Assembly (NCBI RefSeq): GCF_030296015.1
Contig: NZ_AP027368.1
Coordinates: forward strand, 2,480,001-2,544,000
From: Ferrimonas sp. YFM
Lineage (GTDB): Bacteria > Pseudomonadota > Gammaproteobacteria > Enterobacterales > Shewanellaceae
Reading direction: 5' to 3'
DNA: 64,000 nt
Made by a program: the position numbers and the translations under genes. Under the pieces are notes generated by a model. It had not been told where the DNA came from. It saw only the letters and a program-made list of their open reading frames with translations, and made no database searches. Below are positions 19,873 to 27,725 of the stretch, one piece after another. The stretch's first letter is position 1. Every line of letters begins with the position of its first letter.

Positions 19873-20229
19873 ATGAAAAGCAGAATCACCACAGACGACG
19901 CGGGCAGAAAGCGGGTAGACAACGCCTGCCTGGAGCCTTGCGCCATTGAGAAGGGAATGCGGCTGATAGGCGGCAAGTGGACTGGATCTCTGCTGTATCA
20001 CCTGAAAGACGGCCCGGTTCGCTTTAACGACCTGTCCAGGATGCTGGGCGGCGCCAGCAAAAAGATGATCGATCAGCGCCTGAAGGAGCTGGAGTCACGC
20101 AACATGGTGGTCAGAAAGGTCCTGAGCGACCGCCCCATTGCGGTGACCTACGAGCTGACCGAATTTGGCCACTCCGCCCTCCATGTGTTGGAGGTGATGC
20201 GGGAGTGGTCTGAGTCCGCCGACCTCTGA
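19873..20229 (+). CDS. HxlR-family winged-helix transcriptional regulator
   Basis: 118 residues. The HxlR signature is clear: CAIEKGMRLIGGKWTGSLLYHL, RFNDLSRMLGGASKKMIDQRL and TYELTEFGHSAL. The conserved Cys residues near the N-terminus may sense redox or electrophiles, as in other members. The ATG at 19873 is chosen over an earlier in-frame ATG because the upstream part is unlike the family. It may control the phosphatase-like gene downstream or the convergent/divergent neighbours. Confidence 0.9.
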   Translation: MKSRITTDDAGRKRVDNACLEPCAIEKGMRLIGGKWTGSLLYHLKDGPVRFNDLSRMLGGASKKMIDQRLKELESRNMVVRKVLSDRPIAVTYELTEFGHSALHVLEVMREWSESADL

Positions 20230-20315
20230 GCTGCTTTAACAGATGCTGACACTTTCTCCATTGATGGCTCAAATGACTAAGGTAACTTGGCTTTAAATCT
20301 CTCAAGGAGAAACAG

Positions 20316-20849
20316 ATGATCAAGATGCTATTCCTATCCGCGCTGCTGGTCTCGACCGCAGCCCAAGCCGACATCGAGCCTGAGGCTCTGAGCGAGATTA
20401 AAGCGGTGCAATTTCCCTCCGAACGGGTAATCACCTCCGGCCTGCCCCAGCCGGACCAGTTTCCGGCACTGAAGCAGGCCGGTGTGGATCTGGTGATCAA
20501 CCTGATCCCCGCCGGAAACCCAACAGGCCTGGAGAATGAAGGGGAACTGGTGAAAAAGGCAGGCATGGAGTACGCCCACATCGGTGTGGACTGGAAACAG
20601 CCGACCACCGAGGATGTGCTGCAATTCCTGGCAGTGATGGAGGCCAACAAGGATAAAGATGTGCTGATCCACTGCGCCGCCAACTACCGGGCCTCAGCCT
20701 TTTATTATCTCTATCTGCTGAATGCTGGCGCCGAGGACAGTGAGGCTCTGCAAAGCAGCGCAATGGCGCCCTGGGGCGATCTCAGCGAGAGCTTTAAGGA
20801 GTACCCTCAGTGGCAACAACTGATTGAAGAGACAAAAAAGGGCCTCTAG
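20316..20849 (+). CDS. Exported tyrosine-phosphatase-like protein (BLH/DUF442-type)
   Basis: 177 residues with a signal peptide (MIKMLFLSALLVSTAAQA). The core has SGLPQPDQFPALKQAGVDLV and the active-site-like loop HCAANYRAS: Cys and Arg are four residues apart (C-x4-R), as in beta-lactamase-hydrolase-like phosphatases, not five as in classical PTPs. Family phosphatase activity is poorly defined. A good AAGGAG site lies upstream. The 3' end runs into a hairpin that probably terminates the transcript. Confidence 0.8.
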   Translation: MIKMLFLSALLVSTAAQADIEPEALSEIKAVQFPSERVITSGLPQPDQFPALKQAGVDLVINLIPAGNPTGLENEGELVKKAGMEYAHIGVDWKQPTTEDVLQFLAVMEANKDKDVLIHCAANYRASAFYYLYLLNAGAEDSEALQSSAMAPWGDLSESFKEYPQWQQLIEETKKGL

Positions 20850-20857
20850 GGCCCTTT
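20837..20857 (+). terminator. Probable terminator overlapping the phosphatase stop codon
   Basis: AAAGGGCC and GGCCCTTT pair around TCTAG, which holds the stop codon. The T tract is short. Confidence 0.5.
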
Positions 20858-20875
20858 CATATTCTGTGGCCTTCC

Positions 20876-21427
20876 TCAGACGTCACTCCTGAGCAAACCA
20901 AAGCACTTAAGGTCGAAGTAGCGCTCTTTCCAGAACCCCGCCTGGCGCCGCAGCCCCTCTTCCTGAAACCCAAGCTTTTTTAGTACAGACTCTGACTTCA
21001 GATTCCCAGGCACCGTATCTGCCTGAATTCGGTTGAGTTCACCACAGGCCAGCTTACCCGAGAAAGCGGCCGCAATCGCAGCACCAAGCGCTTCATTCAT
21101 ATAACCCTGCCCCCAGAAATCCGGATGGAGATCATAGCCAATTACTGCGCTTTTGCTGCGAAGACACCAAGAATTAAACCCGCAGGTACCGATCAGCGCA
21201 CCATGTTGCTTGAGGCGTATCGCCCAGCGTATTCCATCGCCATTTTCAATACGCCGATGAAACAACTCAATCAATTTTGTGGCCTGAGACAACTCGGTTA
21301 ACGGCGAAAGATCGTAGTACTCCACAACAGAGTCATGAGCGAACAACGCAAACAGATTGTCGACGTCATCATTTGATTTAATCTCGGTCAACTCCAACCG
21401 AGTTGTGCTTAGTCGGGGAAATAGCAC
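20876..21427 (-). CDS. GNAT acetyltransferase, RimJ/RimL-like
   Basis: About 183 residues. The start MLFPRLSTTRLELTEI and the segments IGYDLHPDFWGQGYMNEAL and NLKSESVLKKLGFQEEGLRR are typical of acetyltransferase_3 (PF13302) enzymes that acetylate protein N-termini or small amines. The acetyl-CoA loop is in the WGQGYMNEA stretch. The start chosen is GTG at 21427, five bases after AAGGAG, rather than the GTG two codons earlier. Confidence 0.88.
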   Translation of the reverse strand: MLFPRLSTTRLELTEIKSNDDVDNLFALFAHDSVVEYYDLSPLTELSQATKLIELFHRRIENGDGIRWAIRLKQHGALIGTCGFNSWCLRSKSAVIGYDLHPDFWGQGYMNEALGAAIAAAFSGKLACGELNRIQADTVPGNLKSESVLKKLGFQEEGLRRQAGFWKERYFDLKCFGLLRSDV

Positions 21428-21516
21428 GGCCACTCCTTAGGCAAGGCTGATTAATTCGGCATCAGGGCTCTGCATGCACAGATACGAACAACCTATCTGA
21501 AGGCCCACTCTAACCG

Positions 21517-21939
21517 TTATTTCTGTCTTTTAGAGATGGGATGATCGTCGTTTAGCTGCAGCAGGTCCCACCGGTTTCCATAGAGATCTTCAAACACCGC
21601 CACCATGCCGTACTCCTGCTCTTTGGGAGGACGAACAAAGTTGATGCCTAGAGACACCATGCGGTTGTAGTCACGCCAGAAATCATCGGTATTGAGGAAC
21701 AGGAACACGCGCCCGCCCGCCTGGTTGCCGATAAAGGGCTCCTGCTCGGATTTTGAGGCCCGGGCCAGCAACAGGGTCACCCCTTTCGAGCCAGGCGGTG
21801 CCACCACCACCCAGCGCTTATCCTGCTTAGGCTGATAGCTGTCTTCGATGAGCTCGAAATTCAGCTTGCCGACGTAGAAATCCAAGGCTTCGTCGTAGTC
21901 ACGCACCACCAGGGCAATGTGAACAATGGACTGCTTCAT
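21517..21939 (-). CDS. VOC-family (glyoxalase/bleomycin-resistance-like) protein
   Basis: 140 residues, one VOC domain: IVHIALVVRDYDEALDFYVGKL at the N-terminus and the metal-site-like FEDLYGNRWDLLQL at the C-terminus. Enzyme or binding function cannot be assigned. The gene stands alone; neighbours are a GNAT gene and a small membrane protein gene in the same direction. Confidence 0.88.
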   Translation of the reverse strand: MKQSIVHIALVVRDYDEALDFYVGKLNFELIEDSYQPKQDKRWVVVAPPGSKGVTLLLARASKSEQEPFIGNQAGGRVFLFLNTDDFWRDYNRMVSLGINFVRPPKEQEYGMVAVFEDLYGNRWDLLQLNDDHPISKRQK

Positions 21940-22128
21940 TCGCTCATCTGCTCCTAAGATCTTTCATTTTCACCAGCATCTTACATCATCGCCCGTCACC
22001 ACAACCATGGATGAGCAACAAAGGCGACCCGATAGCAAGGAGTGTTAGTCGGCTCAGCAAAATAGGGTAAAACTTAACTCGAGCACAACTGGAGAAGCTC
22101 TCCTACTTCTCTTGGTAGAACTTGTCCT

Positions 22129-22545
22129 CTACCCTTTACTTGGCTCAAAATGGTCCTTTACAGGGCTAAAATAGATCAAAGCCACGATAAAGCCACCTAA
22201 CATAAAGGCATGGTCATTAAACAAAGTCGCTGTTTCACTGTACAACCAAAGCCCATTAATATAGTAGGAAGGTAAGATAATAATGTAACTGGCCACGTAG
22301 AGAATACGGCCCCAGTTTCTGAACATCAGCAGCCCAACAAAAGCAACCAAGTAGAGCAATGATGATGCAGACACCACTATGTTCTCTAACATCTCACCTG
22401 TTTCACCACCTGTTGCTGCCACCTCCAATATTTGGAAGTTCACCTCTTCCACTAGAGTGTTGGGGAAAAACAACTCAAATACTAATGAGATAATGGCAAT
22501 CAGTAGCTCCAATATCACTAACGTCCGAAAAGCAGCCTTGCTCAT
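22129..22545 (-). CDS. Small four-span membrane protein, unknown
   Basis: 138 residues with four hydrophobic segments, including VILELLIAIISLVFELFF and LLYLVAFVGLLMF. No family recognised. The ATG follows AAAGGA at good distance. It lies 41 bp after the 498-residue gene in the same direction and may share its transcript. The region is AT-richer than average for the window. Confidence 0.6.
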   Translation of the reverse strand: MSKAAFRTLVILELLIAIISLVFELFFPNTLVEEVNFQILEVAATGGETGEMLENIVVSASSLLYLVAFVGLLMFRNWGRILYVASYIIILPSYYINGLWLYSETATLFNDHAFMLGGFIVALIYFSPVKDHFEPSKG

Positions 22546-22586
22546 AAAAATCCTTTCAGTAATTCCAATTGATCTGCAAACTCTGT

Positions 22587-24083
22587 TTACTTGTCGCTGT
22601 CTATCGATTCAGGAACCAAGTAAAAATGGTGGCGTCGATTAAACTTAAGCATCAGCAGTAACAAGACAATAAGCGGGATGATGAACAGTCTGGGTACGGC
22701 AAAAGTCACCCCCACAAATACCGGCAACAGTTTTTCACCCAGCCTGAGTGTTCTGTCAAATGATTTAGACAGGGTCTCGGAGCCCGGTACCAGCTTAAAC
22801 CTGGCGTGACAGAACATCCCTTTAAAGATGTTCACCTCTAATATGGGAGAGGTCATGCTCAAGCGCCTGACACTCAAGTTGTACCAGTTGCCCTCGAAAA
22901 ACAGGCAAGTCCGATGGGTGGTTGACCGCTTCAGTTTATAGGAGTCCACCAGAACGCCGTTGTGAAACACCGAGGCCTTGCCGGAGATGGAGATGCTGAG
23001 GTCTATCTTATGGCCATCGACGGCAAACAGCAGCTCCTGCTGCTGAAGAGCAATGCGAGGGCGGTTTTTATACCTAATGTCACAAGGGGAATTTTGCAGC
23101 AGCTCCTCGGGAAGCGCTTCCGCATCGTGAGTCGATACAAAGAAGTTTGCCTTGATGCTTTTTTCACTGAAAAACTCAGACAAGGAGCAGGTCAGTTGGC
23201 TGCAGAATTGCTCAGCGTCCCTCAGCAGAATATTGTCCTCTGACATGATGATGACGATGGGCGACTCTTCGGCCGACAGCAGCTTTACGGTGGACCAACC
23301 CGCTATAGTGCGACCCTGTTGCGAGGTCTCTTTCAGTGCCGGAAGTCGCTTCTCCTGCTCAATCCACTCCATGACCAAACCGCCCATCTCATCGATGTCT
23401 AACACAGATGATGAAGGGACGGGAATGCCTATGGTGAAGCTGGTACAGGTGCAATCACTCTCTTTGGTTTCATCGAAGGCATTACCCAAAAAGCCCGCCT
23501 TGAAGTTATAGGGGCAAGAGAAGAACTGATCGGTGATTGGCACGACCAGATCCATGACTTCCAGTAGTCCGGTGCCGTGCTTCAATGCGTAATTCAGCCC
23601 TAACTTCAGTCCATCGTCGTCCTGGAAGTAATCGGGTATTTTCGAGAACACACCAATTACCTGCTCAATGTTCTCTTTCGGGATGTATACCCCAGAACGA
23701 TAGTTTGCATCTCCAGACTGTCCGCAGTGCCGCAGTTGAGGGAAGTAGTCCTCAAACTCTTCGACTAACGAAGAGAGCGCTTTTGGGCTTTCTTCTCCGG
23801 AGTACGCAATTTTCATGATAGAGCGCCCTCTATCATAGAAATAGGGGTGCCTATGGCCCAAAATGCTGCCGATGGCAAACCCGTAATGAGCGTCAAACGG
23901 CAGACTTTCATCAGCTGCCAGCAGGTCTTTGTAGACAGACTCCTTTAAGAAGGCCCTGCCCTCTTTGGTTTTAGCCAAAGAGCCGATCCTGTCATCCACT
24001 AAGTTGGGGTCTGATAGAACATCACTGATGAAGTGTTCAACGTCTTCTAAGTCAACTGGAATATAGGCTGTGTCGAGGCCCAA
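22587..24083 (-). CDS. Large C-terminally membrane-anchored protein, unknown
   Basis: 498 residues, TTG start (AAAGG lies 11 bases upstream, a weak match). The bulk is soluble and acidic, with a Cys pair (SDCTCTSFTIGIPVP) in the middle. The last ~60 residues hold two hydrophobic stretches (LLPVFVGVTFAVPRLF, LIVLLLLMLKF) followed by a basic tail, so it is probably a tail-anchored membrane protein. I recognise no family. The part around residues 335-420 (RPRIALQQQELLFAVDGHKIDL) may be a separate beta-rich domain. About 210 bp without a recognisable gene separate it from the next cluster. Confidence 0.6.
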   Translation of the reverse strand: MGLDTAYIPVDLEDVEHFISDVLSDPNLVDDRIGSLAKTKEGRAFLKESVYKDLLAADESLPFDAHYGFAIGSILGHRHPYFYDRGRSIMKIAYSGEESPKALSSLVEEFEDYFPQLRHCGQSGDANYRSGVYIPKENIEQVIGVFSKIPDYFQDDDGLKLGLNYALKHGTGLLEVMDLVVPITDQFFSCPYNFKAGFLGNAFDETKESDCTCTSFTIGIPVPSSSVLDIDEMGGLVMEWIEQEKRLPALKETSQQGRTIAGWSTVKLLSAEESPIVIIMSEDNILLRDAEQFCSQLTCSLSEFFSEKSIKANFFVSTHDAEALPEELLQNSPCDIRYKNRPRIALQQQELLFAVDGHKIDLSISISGKASVFHNGVLVDSYKLKRSTTHRTCLFFEGNWYNLSVRRLSMTSPILEVNIFKGMFCHARFKLVPGSETLSKSFDRTLRLGEKLLPVFVGVTFAVPRLFIIPLIVLLLLMLKFNRRHHFYLVPESIDSDK

Positions 24084-24295
24084 AGCTTAACTACCTTTCA
24101 TTGGTTTTTGGTATTTCCAGACAGACAGGCGTTGCGACGATAAGCAAATGGTCCCTGACTCAGGCATAACTGAACCCGGTCAGCATCCTCACCGCATAGA
24201 AGCAACACTCTGATTTTTAAGGCTGATAACGTTACACCCTCTTCCGGATGTTTGAAAGGGGCCGAGTCACAGAACCCTGCCCCTTCCCTCGCCCA

Positions 24296-24808
24296 TCAGA
24301 CATAGCGAACCAGAAAGCTGTCCGGGTCTTCGGTCATCTGCCGGTACATCACATAGAGAATGGGCGCCAGAACCAGGCTGAACACCACCAGGCCCACAAT
24401 CATGAAGAGGTGCATGGTCGGGCGAATCACCGCGGTGTCGTGGTCGCTGGGTTTGTAGTGCACCTCTATCACCTTGCCGCGGGGAAACTCAGCCGCCAAG
24501 GCTTCGGCTTCCTCCAGGGAGTAACCGGGAATGGCGCCGGTGATGTCGGTCTTGTTTCTCTTGTGGTGAAACTTGTCGTCGACGACGTAGACATACTCGA
24601 TGCCCACTTCGTAGTGCGAATCGGCGCTGCTGCTCGGGTCGTACCGTTCCACGATCCAGCTCTCAATCACCATCCCTTCGGTGGTCGGCCAGTCAAAGGA
24701 GGCGTGAAACTGATGCACCACATAGGCCGCCAACCCCACTGCGAAGGAGAAGGTGATGAACATGAACCAGATGAAGTAGGAGACCTGCGACAGCCTGAGA
24801 CGCCTCAT
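24296..24808 (-). CDS. DUF3592-type membrane protein
   Basis: 170 residues with an N-terminal span (FIWFMFITFSFAVGLAAYVV), a periplasmic domain carrying TEGMVIESWI, YVYVVDDKFHHKRN and VIEVHYKPSDHDTAVI, and a second span near the end. This plan is that of DUF3592 proteins of unknown role. The ATG at 24808 overlaps the upstream stop by four bases (ATGA). It is the last gene of the five-gene envelope cluster 24296-27701. Confidence 0.8.
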   Translation of the reverse strand: MRRLRLSQVSYFIWFMFITFSFAVGLAAYVVHQFHASFDWPTTEGMVIESWIVERYDPSSSADSHYEVGIEYVYVVDDKFHHKRNKTDITGAIPGYSLEEAEALAAEFPRGKVIEVHYKPSDHDTAVIRPTMHLFMIVGLVVFSLVLAPILYVMYRQMTEDPDSFLVRYV

Positions 24809-25233
24809 GGCTGAGCCTCCTGCACTGTCATAAGCTGCCGGTAACTTCTGACCAAACGCACCGCAGGCCAGATGGTTCCCGCCAGCGCTAACACGGCGGC
24901 CAACAACAGATAACCGATGAGGTATCCAAAGTTTTGTGCACCAGCACCGGAGAACAGACCTCCGTGATTGTACTTCCCGGCCATCATCAAGGCACCAAGC
25001 GCCAGCAACTGACAGCCCAGATGGATGCCGATAGCCTGCATCAGCGCCCTGTACGCAGTCTTTAGCCGCAGGGAGACAGCCCGCTTCCAGCAAAGCAGAC
25101 AAAAGAGCAGCAATACGGGCCACAGCCAGGCCGCGGGCAACCACAACCAACTGGCCAGATAGATGCCAACCGGGGCCAGATAAACACAGCGCAGTTGCCT
25201 CAGCGGTGAGTCACTCATGATGTTCATGGTCAT
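24805..25233 (-). CDS. Small membrane protein, unknown, coupled to the DUF3592 gene
   Basis: About 142 residues with three or four hydrophobic segments (APVGIYLASWLWLPAAW, LWPVLLLFCLLCW, FGYLIGYLLLAAVLALAG). No family recognised. Three in-frame ATG codons (25233, 25227, 25218) are close together; none has a decisive ribosome site, so the exact start is open. Its stop overlaps the start of the next gene. Confidence 0.55.
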   Translation of the reverse strand: MTMNIMSDSPLRQLRCVYLAPVGIYLASWLWLPAAWLWPVLLLFCLLCWKRAVSLRLKTAYRALMQAIGIHLGCQLLALGALMMAGKYNHGGLFSGAGAQNFGYLIGYLLLAAVLALAGTIWPAVRLVRSYRQLMTVQEAQP

Positions 25234-25252
25234 CAGCCCCGCTAACCTCTTA

Positions 25253-26029
25253 CTAGAAGCCCTTGTAGTCACGCCATCTGTAGCCGGGCAGTTGAGACTC
25301 TTCAAAGCGGTAACGCTGACCGTCGTACTTCAGGGTATAACTGTGGCTTCGAGTCTTATCCTGTTGACGATGGATCGGCTCAAAGTAAACCTTACCCTTG
25401 GTTTTTACCCTGATGTCGGCAAAGCCATAGTGTTTGGCGCTGAGCATCTGCAACTGGGATTTTCCGACCTCTTTCTCCCAACGCTGGTCGTCACCGCAGT
25501 CCTTGCCCTCATGCACCCTGGAGAACGCCATGGGCAGATTCTCCACCACCCGGGTCAGGATATTGTTGTGGTACACAAAGAGGTTGAAGAACTGGCCTCG
25601 GTAATCACGGGCGCACTCCGGCTTACGACCGGTGTTGAGCCGAACACCAAAAGCACGCACATCCTGATTCAGGGCGTAGTTGGCGGTATCCAGCCAGATG
25701 CTGTCCGGCCGTACCTTGGTGACACTGTCCTCCTGGATCTCCTGCTGAAACTTGGCCAGCACCTCATTGGTGCTGCTGTCCATCATCACAGTGTGCCACT
25801 GGTAGGTGCGCTCCCCGACCCGGCCACCATCAGTCCAGACATAGTAGGAAGCCAGGGTCAGTTCAGGCCGGTTGGGCAGAGCCTTACACACCGGCCAGGA
25901 GAGGGGGCCGAAAAACCGCTTATCCTCCTCCAGAGAGTTCAGTTGATCCGGTGTGCAGCTTTGGGCCGCCATGGCCATGGGCGCGGCCAACGTCAGTCCG
26001 GCAGCCAGGGTTAACAGGGTTTTGCTCAT
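25253..26029 (-). CDS. Secreted protein, paralog of the adjacent upstream gene
   Basis: 258 residues with a signal peptide ending near MAMAAQS. It contains several Cys (CTPDQL, PVCKAL, ECARDY, DCGDDQ) that could form disulphides. It shares with the next protein the blocks YALNQDVRAFGVRLNTGR, QFFNLFVYHNNIL and a closing LKYDGQRYRFEESQLPG. I know no family. The AAAGGACAAGGG stretch before the ATG serves as ribosome site. Likely in one operon with the paralog and lipoprotein upstream. Confidence 0.7.
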   Translation of the reverse strand: MSKTLLTLAAGLTLAAPMAMAAQSCTPDQLNSLEEDKRFFGPLSWPVCKALPNRPELTLASYYVWTDGGRVGERTYQWHTVMMDSSTNEVLAKFQQEIQEDSVTKVRPDSIWLDTANYALNQDVRAFGVRLNTGRKPECARDYRGQFFNLFVYHNNILTRVVENLPMAFSRVHEGKDCGDDQRWEKEVGKSQLQMLSAKHYGFADIRVKTKGKVYFEPIHRQQDKTRSHSYTLKYDGQRYRFEESQLPGYRWRDYKGF

Positions 26030-26049
26030 CCCTTGTCCTTTGATTGTGC

Positions 26050-26859
26050 TCATTGTTGCCACCACTCCTTGGAGGGAAGCTCTTCCCAGATCACCGGATA
26101 GCGGTGGCCATTAAACTTGAGGGTGGTTTCAAACTGGCGGGTTTCCGGTTTAAACGACTCCTCCCACTGGCCGGTGTCGTTTTCGTCCACCTCTTGCTGA
26201 GCCAGTTCGTCGTAGGTCTCATACAAGGCGGTGGTGGTCAGTTTGAGATCGCGATAGCCGTTGGTTTTGCTCTCCAGCAAGGTCAGGCGGCCCTCACCCC
26301 GGGCGGTCCTGCTGTAGTCGTAGCGACTGCAGGGGCTGCCGTCCACCACCAGGTCCTGCTTCAACGGCAGGTGCTTGAGCACCGGCTTGAGCTTGTTGCC
26401 CTCACGCACGAACAGGGTGACAAACTGGTCGCGGCCTACATCACGGCAGTAGGCATCGCGGCCCAGATCGATGCGAACGGCGAAGGCGTTGGTGGTGTCA
26501 TTGAGGGGGTAATCGGCCTTGTCCACGTAGAACACCTCGCCCTCCAGCTCCTCCTCCAACTGGATGTTGTTGTCTTCCCAAAGGTTCAAGGTGACCGAGG
26601 CCACCACCTCCGGCTTGTCGGCCTTGGCCAACACCACCCGCCACAGCTGATTCTCTCTGCCGATGCCGGAGTCCAGTCCCCAGGTACGGTAGGTGATCAC
26701 CCTCAGGGAGTCGTCGGCAGGATAGGCACCGCAGTTGCCGAACATGCCGCCGCCAAACTTATTGGTGTCCTCTTCCCACACCCACCAATCGTTGTCGGTG
26801 CATTCGGCAAAGGCACTGGTGCTGAGCATCAGCGCCGACAGGATTAACGCTCGTTTCAT
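26050..26859 (-). CDS. Secreted protein, paralog of the adjacent downstream gene
   Basis: 269 residues with a clear signal peptide (MKRALILSALMLSTSAFA). Cys residues (ECTDND, FGNCGAY, YCRDVG, PCSRYD) line up roughly with those of the paralog, and YPLNDTTNAFAVRIDLGR matches its counterpart. It ends with LKFNGHRYPVIWEELPSKEW. The ATG overlaps the stop of the lipoprotein gene by four bases. Probably periplasmic; function unknown. Confidence 0.7.
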   Translation of the reverse strand: MKRALILSALMLSTSAFAECTDNDWWVWEEDTNKFGGGMFGNCGAYPADDSLRVITYRTWGLDSGIGRENQLWRVVLAKADKPEVVASVTLNLWEDNNIQLEEELEGEVFYVDKADYPLNDTTNAFAVRIDLGRDAYCRDVGRDQFVTLFVREGNKLKPVLKHLPLKQDLVVDGSPCSRYDYSRTARGEGRLTLLESKTNGYRDLKLTTTALYETYDELAQQEVDENDTGQWEESFKPETRQFETTLKFNGHRYPVIWEELPSKEWWQQ

Positions 26860-27701
26860 TCAAACTCTCTCTTTCCTTTTACGGCTCGATAGACGCTGGC
26901 CCGGTAGCCACGACCAGGCACGCCCCTGCGCAAGGGGACGCTGTAGTTGGACTCGGGGCGTGGGGCGTAATCGAGCAACTGCGGGGTGGCGTAGTAGAAC
27001 ACCCCCATGTACTGCTCACCCAGGTCATCCTGGGCCAGCAGGTCGTATTGTTGGTTATAGGGGTGCACCGGCAGCGGGCCGACCTGTTCGCCAAGCTTGT
27101 CGGCAAGACCCAGATTGGCGCGGGCCGCGCCGCCATTCTCCACCCAGTTGGGGCGCAGCTCACCGCTATTCTCCCGCTTCAAAGGCATCAGGTAATAGTC
27201 CACCATCATGGACGGGTGAGCTACCCTGGCCAGCAGGTCCTGGCGCTCCAGCAGCCGCAGACGCTCGGCCTCACCCTCTTTCTGCAGGTGTGGGGCGTTG
27301 ATGCCCATCACCAGGGTTTCGCACTTGGACTCGTGCCACAGACTCAGCTCCTGGCACACCTTGCGCCAAGCCGGGGTGCGAATCATCACCAGGGCGGCGC
27401 CATGGCCGTCGGCCTCGAAATGGCTTCCCAGAATCTGAAACTGGGTCTGCTTGCGGCTCTCGAGAAAACGGGCATCGAAGCTGGCACTGCGCTCCCCTTC
27501 GCAGTAAAGCAGTGGATAGGGGGTCTTATTGCCCATCCTGGCTGCGTCATACATCCGCTTGCGCTCGGCCTGGTCGTACTGGCACAGGTTGAGCTGGCCC
27601 AGCAGGGTTTGAATTTGCTGCTGATCGCCACCTGGCATCAGGGCGCTGCACCCTGAAAGGGCCAGGGCCGCCAAGGCGATGAGTGGGTCTCTTATTTTCA
27701 T
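26856..27701 (-). CDS. Lipoprotein, unknown, first gene of an envelope cluster
   Basis: 281 residues. The lipobox LSGC at residues ~17-20 follows a hydrophobic leader, so the protein is likely lipid-anchored in the outer or inner membrane. The rest has no family I recognise; an internal stretch resembles a disordered, Gln- and Glu-rich helix region. The ATG at 27701 is preferred to the GTG one codon earlier. It is coupled by ATGA overlap to the secreted paralog. Confidence 0.7.
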   Translation of the reverse strand: MKIRDPLIALAALALSGCSALMPGGDQQQIQTLLGQLNLCQYDQAERKRMYDAARMGNKTPYPLLYCEGERSASFDARFLESRKQTQFQILGSHFEADGHGAALVMIRTPAWRKVCQELSLWHESKCETLVMGINAPHLQKEGEAERLRLLERQDLLARVAHPSMMVDYYLMPLKRENSGELRPNWVENGGAARANLGLADKLGEQVGPLPVHPYNQQYDLLAQDDLGEQYMGVFYYATPQLLDYAPRPESNYSVPLRRGVPGRGYRASVYRAVKGKREFE

Positions 27702-27725
27702 CACATCTTTGCTCGGTATCGCCGC

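Noticed and set aside
26050-27301. Large plus-strand frames across the envelope cluster
   Set aside because: They are antisense to genes with signal peptides, lipobox and coupled starts.
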